Shown here piece after piece: positions 1 through 5,413 of a stretch of DNA of 5,413 bases; the stretch's first letter is position 1; each line of letters begins with the position of its first letter. The DNA comes from an uncultured Oscillospiraceae bacterium (lineage in GTDB: Bacteria; Bacillota; Clostridia; Oscillospirales; Acutalibacteraceae). The DNA lies in the NCBI GenBank assembly GCA_902461995.1, contig CABQAA010000166.1, positions 1 to 5,413 on the forward strand. The letters are read 5' to 3'. The notes below the pieces were generated by a model. The model had not been told where the DNA came from. It was given only the letters and a program-made list of their open reading frames with translations, and did not search any database. Both the position numbers and the translations under genes were made by a program.

Positions 1-74
1 TCTCTCACTCCGAATCGACGCCCATCGATGATCGGCCGGATCCCGATTTTCGGGTGGTTGCAGCCCTGATTCAT
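1..74 (-). CDS. fucI: L-fucose isomerase, N-terminal fragment (runs off left edge)
   Basis: L-fucose isomerase interconverts L-fucose and L-fuculose (and D-arabinose and D-ribulose) in the cytoplasm, the first step of the fucose catabolic route. Only 24 codons are in the window. They read MNQGCNHPKIGIRP, then IIDGRRFGVR. The stretch from PKIGIRP to GVR matches the conserved N-terminus of the family; E. coli FucI has PKIGIRPVIDGRRMGVRES at the same place. The ATG at 72-74 is supported by a GAAGGAG Shine-Dalgarno at 84-90 on the minus strand, 9 nt upstream. The Mn-binding and catalytic residues lie outside the window, so the gene being intact cannot be confirmed. The gene has its own upstream promoter, so it probably starts a sugar-utilisation transcript going left. 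The family call is firm despite the short length because the motif is distinctive; a close paralogue such as an arabinose/fucose isomerase-family protein is the main alternative. Confidence 0.87.
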   Translation of the reverse strand, partial: MNQGCNHPKIGIRPIIDGRRFGVR

Positions 75-88
75 ATCGTTTCGCTCCT

Positions 89-123
89 TCAAAATTTGAT
101 CTGAACGGGATTGTTATTTCCCG
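89..123 (-). promoter_or_regulatory. Two short dyads in the fucI leader (possible operator)
   Basis: The predicted fucI leader contains two inverted repeats. One has arms CGGGA/TCCCG with an 8-nt loop (106-110 and 119-123). The other is the near-palindrome TCAAAATTTGA (89-99), which touches the Shine-Dalgarno at 84-90. Sugar operons are commonly controlled by repressors that bind downstream of the promoter, so these are candidate operator or translational-control sites. I recognise no known operator consensus, and repeats this short can occur by chance. Confidence 0.25.
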
Positions 124-148
124 CTCTTCTCCCCACGGTTACAGGCCA

Positions 149-177
149 AGTGTAGCATAGGAAAACCTAGAAAACAA
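149..177 (-). promoter_or_regulatory. Sigma-A-type promoter of fucI
   Basis: On the minus strand a -35 box TTGTTT (172-177) is followed by a 17-bp spacer and a -10 box TACACT (149-154). A TG dinucleotide one base before the -10 makes it an extended -10. Transcription would start near 142, giving a leader of about 68 nt before the fucI ATG at 74. The boxes match the consensus at 4 of 6 positions each, with ideal spacing. It lies just beyond the end of the kinase gene, where no clear terminator is visible. Confidence 0.6.
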
Positions 178-214
178 GCCATTTTTTGCGTTTATGCATG
201 CCGAACTCCAGCGT

Positions 215-763
215 TCATTTTTCGCCGTCTTTTCCCATCCAAACGCTTATTTTTTCGATGGTTTCCCCCACCGGACGGGAGCCGTCCACCTCGAGACACG
301 GACAGGGCGCCCCCGCCAGCCAGCGGTCGAGCAGCGCCCGACTTCTGGTGTCGGGGCCGGCCGTGTCGAACATCGCCGCCCACGTGAGAAAGGCAGCGTG
401 CCCTTCCGCCATATCCCCGCCCGGACGGATGCGCTCGCCGAATGCGGCATACTCTCTTGCCTTCAGCCGCTCGAGCCGCAGGGTCGTGGGGGTTACGATC
501 CGGACGACGGCGTTAAGTCGTGGGATCAGCGAATCCCCCCATCCGCAGAAAGAGCCGGACAGCACGGCGCTTCCAGCCCGTTCCAGGTCGTCTGTCAAAA
601 GACGGAGCCGTTCCTCCCGTGGACGGGGCGTGACAAAAGGCGGGTCGGTGGGCTGCCAAAAATAGTCGTCGATATCGAAATGGGGGATACACCTGGCTGC
701 TGCCAGCGCTTTCCCCACGGTCGTCGTTCCCGACCCCGAGGCCCCGATGATGAGGATGAACAT
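215..763 (-). CDS. P-loop NTPase, adenylate/shikimate kinase-like small AAA-family protein
   Basis: This is a 182-residue cytoplasmic P-loop protein of the small nucleoside/shikimate-kinase fold, substrate unknown. The N-terminal strand FILIIG leads into a phosphate-binding loop GASGSGTTT (residues 7-15). The usual Walker A lysine is replaced by Thr13, a variant I recall as typical of this Firmicute kinase-like family and not random damage. An acidic substrate motif HFDIDDYFWQPTDPPF follows (28-43), then a beta-strand and loop AVLSGSFCGWGD (66-77). An Arg-rich RLERLKAREYAAFGERI (96-112) resembles a LID segment. The ATG at 763 has a Shine-Dalgarno AAGGAG (773-778) 9 nt upstream. The gene lies 68 bp downstream of valS on the same strand, but a strong terminator fills that gap and leaves no obvious room for a separate promoter. 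It therefore probably depends on readthrough or on a promoter inside valS. The fold is confident and the reaction is not; databases usually call relatives AAA family ATPase or adenylate kinase. Confidence 0.9.
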   Translation of the reverse strand: MFILIIGASGSGTTTVGKALAAARCIPHFDIDDYFWQPTDPPFVTPRPREERLRLLTDDLERAGSAVLSGSFCGWGDSLIPRLNAVVRIVTPTTLRLERLKAREYAAFGERIRPGGDMAEGHAAFLTWAAMFDTAGPDTRSRALLDRWLAGAPCPCLEVDGSRPVGETIEKISVWMGKDGEK

Positions 764-783
764 CGGATGTTTCTCCTTTTGAT

Positions 784-823
784 AAAAATAACCGAACCGG
801 GCGATAGGATGCCCGGTTCGGTT
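784..823 (-). terminator. Rho-independent terminator of valS
   Basis: A perfect 13-bp stem has arms AACCGAACCGGGC (790-802) and GCCCGGTTCGGTT (811-823) around an 8-nt loop. On the minus strand it is followed by A and then five T (784-788). It begins 9 nt after the valS stop codon, so valS transcription should end here. The plus-strand exit has only a weak T-tract (GGTTTCTTCC), so the terminator is oriented mainly leftward. Confidence 0.92.
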
Positions 824-831
824 TCTTCCTG

Positions 832-3477
832 TTATTGCAGAGCCTCCAGGCTCTGATCGAGCAGCGCGATCTTGTCCTGCAAACGGGCGGCGTTTTCCCG
901 GGCACCGGCCACAACCGCCTCCGGCGCCTTGTCGGTAAAGGCCTTGTTTTCGAGCCTCGCCACCACCCCGTCGAGCTGCTTCTGCACGTTCTCCCGCTCT
1001 TTCTGCAGGCGGGCGCGCTCGGCCGCTTTGTCCACCAGCTCGTCCATCGGAATTTTGATGGTCGCGTCAGGGGTGACGATGCTCACCGCACCGGGCAGGT
1101 CGAACCCGTCGCCCACCCGAACCTCGGACGCCGAGGCGAGGCGGCAGAGGAAAGGCGCCCCTTTCTCAAACGTATCGCGGTATCCCGTCTCCACATACAC
1201 GAGCGCACGGCGGGACGGCGGGACGTTCATCTCAGCCCGGCGGTTCCGGACGGCTCGGATGGCCTCCATCAGCCGTTCCATCTCCTTTTCCTCCTCCGGG
1301 AAGGACAGGGCCGGATCGGTCTTTGGCCAGGGGGCCACCACCAGAGCACCGCCCGCGTGCGGCAACGCCTGCCAGATCTCCTCCGTGATGAAGGGCATGA
1401 AGGGATGCAGCAGTTTCAGGATCCCCTGCATCACCCACAGCAGCACCCGCCGCGCGTTTTCGGCGGCCCTATCGTCGTCGCCGGACAGGCGGGATTTGGA
1501 AAGCTCGATGGTCCAGTCGCAGTAGCTGTCCCAGATGAAATCGTACAGCTTCTGCACGGCCAGACCCAGCTCGAATTTCTCGAGGTTGTCCGTCACCGCA
1601 CCCACTAGGGTATTGAAACGGGAGACAATCCACTTTTCGTCGAGCGTCAGGGTGTCGGGCAGGCCGGCGGGCACCTCGTGCCCCTCCAGGTTCATCAGAA
1701 GGAACCGGGCGGCGTTCCAGAGCTTGTTAGCGAAGTTCCGGGAGGATTCCACCTTCTCCGGCATGAAGCGCATATCGTTCCCCGGGCTGTTGCCCGTCGA
1801 GAGCATGAAGCGGAGCGCATCGGCGCCGTATTGGTCGATGATTTCAAGCGGATCGATGCCATTGCCGAGGGATTTGGACATTTTCCGGCCCTGGGCGTCC
1901 CGCACCAGTCCGTGGATGAACACGGTGTCGAAGGGCACATGGCCCATATGCTCGAGTCCTGAGAACATCATGCGGGCCACCCAGAAGAAGATGATATCGT
2001 AGCCGGTGACCAGGGTGTTGGTGGGATAGAAGTACTCCAGCTCCGGGGTTTTATCCGGCCAGCCCAAGGTGGAGAAGGGCCACAGAGCGGAGGAAAACCA
2101 AGTGTCCAGGGTGTCCTCGTCCTGATGCAGATGGGCGCCGCCGCACTTCGGGCAGACGGTCGGATCCTCCCTCGACACGATCAGCTCCCCGCAGTCGCCG
2201 CAGGTCCACGCCGGGATGCGGTGCCCCCACCACAGCTGGCGGGAGATGCACCAATCCCGGATATTGTTCATCCAGTTGAAATACACCTTATCGAACCGCT
2301 CGGGCACGAATTTGGTTTCGCCGTTCTTCACCGCCTCGATGGCCGGGGCGGCCAACGGCTCCATTTTCACGAACCACTGGAGGGACACCCGGGGCTCGAT
2401 CACGGTGTGGCAGCGATAGCAGGATCCCACATTGTGCTTCATAGGCTCGGTCTTGACGAGATAGCCTCCGGCCTCGAGGTCCGCGACGATCGCCTTCCGG
2501 CATTCCGTCAGCGTCATACCCTGATACTTCCCGGCCAGTTCGTTCATATGCCCGTCCTCGGTGGTGACGGTGATCACCTCGAGGTTATGGCGCAGCCCGA
2601 CTTCAAAGTCGTTCGGGTCGTGGGCGGGGGTGATCTTCACCACGCCGGTGCCGAAGCCCATTTCCACATAGGTGTCGGCCACCACCGGGATGCATTTGTT
2701 CACAAGGGGGAGGATCACATTTTTCCCCACCAGATGGCGGTACCGCTCGTCGTCGGGATGAACGGCCACCGCCGTGTCACCCAGCATGGTTTCGGGTCTC
2801 GTGGTGGCGAGTTCCAGATACGCCCCGGTCGGCTGTCCCGCCTCATCCGCGATGGGATAGCGCAGATGCCAGAAGAAGGCGTCCTTTTCCTCGAATTCCA
2901 CCTCGGCGTCGGAAATCGACGTCTTGCAGTGGGTGCACCAGTTGACGATCCGCTCGCCGCGGTAGATGAGGCCTTTTTCATACAGGCGGACAAACACCTC
3001 CCGCACGGCTTTGGAGCAGCCCTCGTCCATGGTGAAGCGTTCCCGCTCCCAGTCGCAGGAGGAGCCGAGCTTTTTGAGCTGTTCCACGATCCGGCTGCCG
3101 TAGGTCTCCTTCCAGGCCCAGGCGCGCTCCATAAAGCCGTCCCGGCCGAGATCCTCTTTGGTCACGCCTTCTTCCGCCATGGCCGCGACGATTTTTGCCT
3201 CGGTCGCGATGGCCGCGTGGTCGGTCCCGGGCAACCACAGCGCCTCATACCCCTGCATCCGCCGCCAGCGGATCAGGATATCCTGGAACGTCTCGTCCAG
3301 GGCGTGGCCCATATGGAGCTGTCCCGTGATATTGGGGGGCGGAATGACGATGGTGTAGGGTTTCTTCTCCGGATTGGGTTCGGCATGAAAATAGCCGCCC
3401 TCGACCCAAAACCGGTAAATCCGGTCCTCCACCTCACCGGGATCATAGGTTTTCGCCAATTCTTTCCTCTCCGCCAT
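832..3477 (-). CDS. valS: Valyl-tRNA synthetase (class I, ValRS)
   Basis: ValRS charges tRNA-Val with valine in the cytoplasm and hydrolyses mischarged threonine. The 881-residue length is normal for a bacterial ValRS. In order: the Rossmann-fold signature PPPNITGQLHMGH with HMGH at 55-58; an editing (CP1) domain with TTRPET (225-230) and HDPNDFEVG (D287, D290); and the KMSKS loop at 532-536. The all-alpha anticodon-binding region follows (roughly 620-760), then a charged C-terminal coiled-coil arm (roughly 810-881). Two Cys4 zinc sites are visible: C181/C184 pairing with C353/C356 across the editing insertion, and C426/C429/C442/C445. All core motifs are intact. I chose the ATG at 3477 over an in-frame TTG at 3570 because a strong Shine-Dalgarno precedes it and because the predicted -10 box lies inside the longer frame. 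It has its own promoter, and a terminator follows directly. No T-box is visible in front. Confidence 0.98.
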   Translation of the reverse strand: MAERKELAKTYDPGEVEDRIYRFWVEGGYFHAEPNPEKKPYTIVIPPPNITGQLHMGHALDETFQDILIRWRRMQGYEALWLPGTDHAAIATEAKIVAAMAEEGVTKEDLGRDGFMERAWAWKETYGSRIVEQLKKLGSSCDWERERFTMDEGCSKAVREVFVRLYEKGLIYRGERIVNWCTHCKTSISDAEVEFEEKDAFFWHLRYPIADEAGQPTGAYLELATTRPETMLGDTAVAVHPDDERYRHLVGKNVILPLVNKCIPVVADTYVEMGFGTGVVKITPAHDPNDFEVGLRHNLEVITVTTEDGHMNELAGKYQGMTLTECRKAIVADLEAGGYLVKTEPMKHNVGSCYRCHTVIEPRVSLQWFVKMEPLAAPAIEAVKNGETKFVPERFDKVYFNWMNNIRDWCISRQLWWGHRIPAWTCGDCGELIVSREDPTVCPKCGGAHLHQDEDTLDTWFSSALWPFSTLGWPDKTPELEYFYPTNTLVTGYDIIFFWVARMMFSGLEHMGHVPFDTVFIHGLVRDAQGRKMSKSLGNGIDPLEIIDQYGADALRFMLSTGNSPGNDMRFMPEKVESSRNFANKLWNAARFLLMNLEGHEVPAGLPDTLTLDEKWIVSRFNTLVGAVTDNLEKFELGLAVQKLYDFIWDSYCDWTIELSKSRLSGDDDRAAENARRVLLWVMQGILKLLHPFMPFITEEIWQALPHAGGALVVAPWPKTDPALSFPEEEKEMERLMEAIRAVRNRRAEMNVPPSRRALVYVETGYRDTFEKGAPFLCRLASASEVRVGDGFDLPGAVSIVTPDATIKIPMDELVDKAAERARLQKERENVQKQLDGVVARLENKAFTDKAPEAVVAGARENAARLQDKIALLDQSLEALQ

Positions 3478-3485
3478 AACGGATT

Positions 3486-3492
3486 CCCTCCC
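3486..3492 (-). promoter_or_regulatory. valS ribosome binding site
   Basis: GGGAGGG on the minus strand lies 8 nt before the ATG at 3477 and fixes that start. A small hairpin with arms GCCCG/CGGGC and loop CTGC/GCAG (3498-3511) stands 5 nt upstream of it in the mRNA. It does not sequester the site. Confidence 0.85.
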
Positions 3493-3541
3493 AAGAAGCC
3501 CGCTGCCGGGCCGTTTCGCGTATTGCAGTGAATGTCCGTTT

Positions 3542-3570
3542 ATTGTATCACATAGGGAGTCGGCAGACAA
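3542..3570 (-). promoter_or_regulatory. Sigma-A-type promoter of valS
   Basis: On the minus strand a -35 box TTGTCT (3565-3570), a spacer of exactly 17 bp and a -10 box TACAAT (3542-3547, 5 of 6 consensus positions) form a good housekeeping promoter. The expected start is near 3535, giving a leader of about 58 nt. That leader is too short for a T-box. The -35 box falls inside an imperfect inverted repeat (3563-3592). Confidence 0.7.
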
Positions 3571-3591
3571 GCCCCCATACGGGGTTTTCTG

Positions 3592-3912
3592 CTAAAGAGC
3601 GCGCTTCAGACGCCCTGAGAGCGGCGTTTCTCTCCGGACGCTTCCAGACGGGCGGCATTCCAGAAGCCATTTCCCGAGCCGCGCCGTCTCCCCCACGTAC
3701 TGAGCCAGTACACACCGCAGGCGGCTCTCAACATCCTCCATCCCGTCCTCGGAATAGAGTTCGCCATCCCGCAGCCTATCCCGGCACCGCACGAAACAGG
3801 AAATCGCCATCGCGTCCCCCGTCAAATCCAGAATAGTCTCTTCGAACTCCGTCTCGCGCTCGGCAAATGTGGGGATTGATGATGACTTTCTAGGATATCC
3901 AGCTCTTTCCAA
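3592..3912 (-). CDS. Unrecognised short protein, doubtful gene
   Basis: An open frame of 106 codons from a TTG at 3912 ends with TAG at 3592-3594. It lies upstream of valS on the same strand, and the valS promoter begins 22 bp beyond its stop. I do not recognise the protein. It is soluble-looking and rich in Arg, Glu and Leu, with stretches such as FEETILDLTGDAMAIS and DVESRLRCVLAQYVGETARLGKWLLECRP that look like amphipathic helices. It has four Cys and no membrane segment or clear motif. The TTG has no Shine-Dalgarno. An internal ATG at 3810 has GGGG a few bases upstream and would give 72 residues. GC-rich third positions over much of the frame favour coding. The weak start and lack of a promoter favour a decayed gene or the C-terminal remnant of a longer one. 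If it is not a gene, 3571-3956 holds nothing else I can identify. Confidence 0.35.
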   Translation of the reverse strand: MERAGYPRKSSSIPTFAERETEFEETILDLTGDAMAISCFVRCRDRLRDGELYSEDGMEDVESRLRCVLAQYVGETARLGKWLLECRPSGSVRRETPLSGRLKRAL

Positions 3913-3956
3913 AAGTTTTTGTATACATAATAACTTACATTTGACCCGCTATAGTA

Positions 3957-4132
3957 TGAGGCAGGAACGATATGGAGAGGGATTTTGTGATAAAAAAACA
4001 ATCTTCGTTTTATACCGACATCAGGATATTCAATCGATCAAAATGGAAACTCAGATGCGTTTGTGCAATGTACTGGATTGTAATCTTTCCGAATGGTTAG
4101 AATACAATCCAGATCAAAAAAATGAAGAATAG
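3957..4132 (+). pseudogene. Remnant of a small Cro/C1-type (HTH_26-like) regulator
   Basis: The C-terminal residues SIKMETQMRLCNVLDC, then NLSEWLEYNPDQKNEE, match the last helices of small stand-alone Xre/HTH_26 regulators, whose tails typically read like xxxTLxRLCxxLDCxxxDIxEYxPD. Family members are about 65-75 residues. Here the first helices and the recognition helix cannot be found in frame. The frame is open back to a GTG at 3869, with an ATG at 3957, but that upstream part resembles nothing. A good ribosome binding site GGAGAGG (3974-3980) instead precedes a GTG at 3987 in another frame. That frame starts VIKK, reaches a run of seven A (3992-3998) and stops at 4100. A -1 shift at the A-run would join VIKK to the regulator tail, giving 48 residues, still too short. 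Frameshift plus internal deletion is the simplest reading. The patch is distinctly AT-rich next to its neighbours, suggesting acquired DNA. The stop codon lies in the following terminator. The family assignment of the tail is fairly sure; functionality is not. Confidence 0.5.
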
Positions 4133-4170
4133 GCACCGTCCTCCGTCAATGAAGGATGGTGCCTATTTTC
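4128..4170 (+). terminator. Strong rho-independent terminator, probably bidirectional
   Basis: A 15-bp stem (4128-4142 with 4153-4167, one G-T pair) closes a 10-nt loop. It includes the stop codon of the regulator remnant (4130-4132). On the plus strand it ends in TTTT (4166-4169). On the minus strand the stem is followed by TCTTCATTTTTTT, so it could also stop transcripts arriving from the permease gene, which converges on it from the right and ends 213 bp away. Confidence 0.9.
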
Positions 4171-4379
4171 TAAAGACTTGATTTTGGACGGGAATCGCTA
4201 TAGGGATCATAACCGGCCAATATGGAAAAGCCTAGCGTGGTGCCGAACCCGGGGGTTATTTAGGGTGCCAGGCCAGTCAGACGCGGATTGGCGTAGTACG
4301 TACAATCAGGGCTGCGGCCCAGGATTGCATCCCGGCAGATTGTTTTTTAACCTATACCTTATGAAACGAGAGCCCCCGC

Positions 4380-5413
4380 TTATTCTCCCGCCTTCATCGA
4401 CTCGACCATGTCGATCTTCCGCAGCTTATGGGCCATCACCACGTCGACCAGGGCGGAGAACACCAGGGTGAGCAGCGCCGAGATGACGTAGCTCATGGGG
4501 GAAATCGTCCGGCCGAACATCACGATATCCACCTCGGCTGTGCGCACGACAAACGCGTGCAGGAAGATGCCGAGAATGAGGCCCGCGGCTGTTCCAATGA
4601 CGCTGAGGATGCCGGTTTCACGGAAGATATAGGCATTGACCTCCCGGTCGAAAAAGCCGAGTACCTTGATGGTGGCGATCTCCTTCTGCCGCTCGGTGAT
4701 GTTGATGTTGGTCAGGTTATACAGTACCACAAAGGCAAGCAGCCCGGCCGATACGATGAGGACGATGACGATGTAGTCGATGTTCTTTAAAATATCGTCG
4801 AAGGATTTGCTGGCATCGGTGGTAAAGGAGACCGACGCCACGCCATCCGCTTTCAGCAGCTCGGTCGAGACGGCGTTCCGGTTATCCTTCGAATCGTCCG
4901 TCACTTTGGCGGTGATAAGGTTATAGGCGGGATCTGTTCCGAATGCGGCGCGGTAAAGGGACGGTGCCATATAGACATAATTATACACATAGTTTTCCGT
5001 AACGCCCTCCACCGTCACCTGGGCGGTCCGGCCGTCTCCGTCCTTGATCTGAATCGTATCCCCGGCCTTGGCCCCGATCTTACCCGCGAATTTTTCGGTT
5101 AGGATCACCCCATTTTCCGTGAACGGCACCGTTTTGCCGTTCCGCCGTTCCCGCAGCACGATGAAATCCGGGAGTCTTTCCGCATCTTCCGGGACAAAGA
5201 GGTTCGCCGAGAGGGTGTCGCCCGAACCGCTGACATCGACGCTGGTCTGCTGCACGTAAAGGGAATCCGTCGCCTCGGTCTCCAGGGTGCGGCGGATGGC
5301 ATCGTCGTCCCGGTCGCTTTTCAGCCCGACCATCAGGTTATACTGCGCGATTTCCCCGAATTGCTTTGTCACGATGTCCCCGATGGAATCCCGCATGCCG
5401 AATCCGGTCACCA
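4380..5413 (-). CDS. FtsX/MacB-type ABC transporter permease, C-terminal part (runs off right edge)
   Basis: This is the membrane subunit of a type VII (MacB/FtsX/LolC-like) ABC transporter, which couples cytoplasmic ATP hydrolysis to movements of an extracytoplasmic domain. About 344 codons are present and the frame is open to the window end, so the start lies outside. The first residues, VTGFGMRDSIGDIVTKQFGEI, are typical of the segment just after an inner transmembrane helix in large Firmicute FtsX-like permeases. Residues 25-205 form a polar, beta-rich extracytoplasmic domain. The FtsX domain follows, with three helices at about 211-233, 267-289 and 305-326. Between the first two lies the conserved cytoplasmic loop NINITERQKEIATIKVLGFF, which is expected to contact the ATPase. 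The C-terminus KLRKIDMVESMKAGE is a standard ending for this family (xxxxIxxVESLKxxE). The partner ATPase is expected upstream, outside the window. Substrate is unknown. No terminator lies immediately after the stop; the stem at 4128-4170 may serve. Confidence 0.93.
   Translation of the reverse strand, partial: VTGFGMRDSIGDIVTKQFGEIAQYNLMVGLKSDRDDDAIRRTLETEATDSLYVQQTSVDVSGSGDTLSANLFVPEDAERLPDFIVLRERRNGKTVPFTENGVILTEKFAGKIGAKAGDTIQIKDGDGRTAQVTVEGVTENYVYNYVYMAPSLYRAAFGTDPAYNLITAKVTDDSKDNRNAVSTELLKADGVASVSFTTDASKSFDDILKNIDYIVIVLIVSAGLLAFVVLYNLTNINITERQKEIATIKVLGFFDREVNAYIFRETGILSVIGTAAGLILGIFLHAFVVRTAEVDIVMFGRTISPMSYVISALLTLVFSALVDVVMAHKLRKIDMVESMKAGE

Noticed and set aside
186..856. Plus-strand frames of 159 and 220 codons over the kinase gene
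   Set aside because: Both are antisense shadows of the P-loop protein, rich in Arg, Ser and Pro, without ribosome sites or recognisable motifs.
2125..3531. A 468-codon plus-strand open frame opposite valS
   Set aside because: It lies wholly antisense to an unambiguous ValRS gene. Its length is a by-product of high GC and codon bias, and its His/Pro/Gly-rich translation matches no family.
3478..3570. A 31-codon N-terminal extension of valS from a TTG at 3570
   Set aside because: The predicted -10 box lies inside it, it lacks a Shine-Dalgarno, and the family N-terminus begins at the ATG at 3477.
3941..3955. TTGACC and TATAGT upstream of the regulator remnant
   Set aside because: The two boxes are only 3 bp apart, and no acceptable partner box stands 16-18 bp away from TATAGT.
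4178..4213. TTGATT or TTGGAC followed by TATAGG/CATAAC, a possible plus-strand promoter
   Set aside because: Spacing or boxes are poor and no plausible gene lies downstream on that strand.
4304..4315. AATCAGGGCTGC, an inverted match to bases 60-71 in the start of fucI
   Set aside because: A 12-base match is expected about once or twice by chance in a window of this size, and the flanks do not match.
4306..4350. GGGC/GCCC and GGAT/ATCC hairpins before a T6 run, a possible terminator
   Set aside because: The stems are 4-7 bp and imperfect, and the T-run is 7 or more bases away, so this is not a convincing terminator.
4178..4471. A 97-codon plus-strand frame running into the permease gene
   Set aside because: Its second half is antisense to the conserved permease C-terminus and the first half has no ribosome site or protein-like composition.

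Overview
The window looks like a chromosomal segment of a GC-rich member of the Clostridia (Firmicutes), possibly related to Oscillospiraceae. This rests on purine-rich Shine-Dalgarno sites, sigma-A-type promoters, a ValRS with two Cys4 zinc sites, and the adjacent kinase and FtsX-like permease types. The lineage is inferred, not demonstrated. Nearly everything recognisable reads leftward on the minus strand.

Layout from left to right. (1) Bases 1-74 hold the first 24 codons of L-fucose isomerase (fucI), which leaves the window on the left. Its Shine-Dalgarno and a good promoter lie in the 140-bp gap behind it. (2) Bases 215-763 encode a small P-loop kinase-like protein whose Walker A loop has Thr where Lys is usual. 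(3) A perfect 13-bp stem with a U-tract (784-823) terminates valS directly in front of the kinase ribosome binding site. (4) Bases 832-3477 encode a complete 881-residue valyl-tRNA synthetase with a sigma-A-like promoter (3542-3570) and a short leader without a T-box. (5) Bases 3592-3912 contain an unrecognised short minus-strand reading frame of doubtful status. (6) A locally AT-rich patch (about 3900-4130) holds a plus-strand remnant of a small Cro/C1-type (HTH_26-like) regulator, of which only the C-terminal half can be recognised. It runs into a strong, probably bidirectional terminator (4128-4170). (7) Bases 4171-4379 contain nothing I can identify. (8) Bases 4380-5413 encode the C-terminal part of an FtsX/MacB-type ABC transporter permease, which continues past the right edge.

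The genes do not form one pathway. valS is housekeeping, fucI begins a separate sugar-catabolism unit, and the permease is the end of an unrelated export-type ABC operon. I see no convincing new multi-gene system. The points most worth checking are the degraded or frameshifted regulator with its A7 tract, the Lys-less Walker A kinase placed just behind a terminator, and the absence of a T-box before valS.
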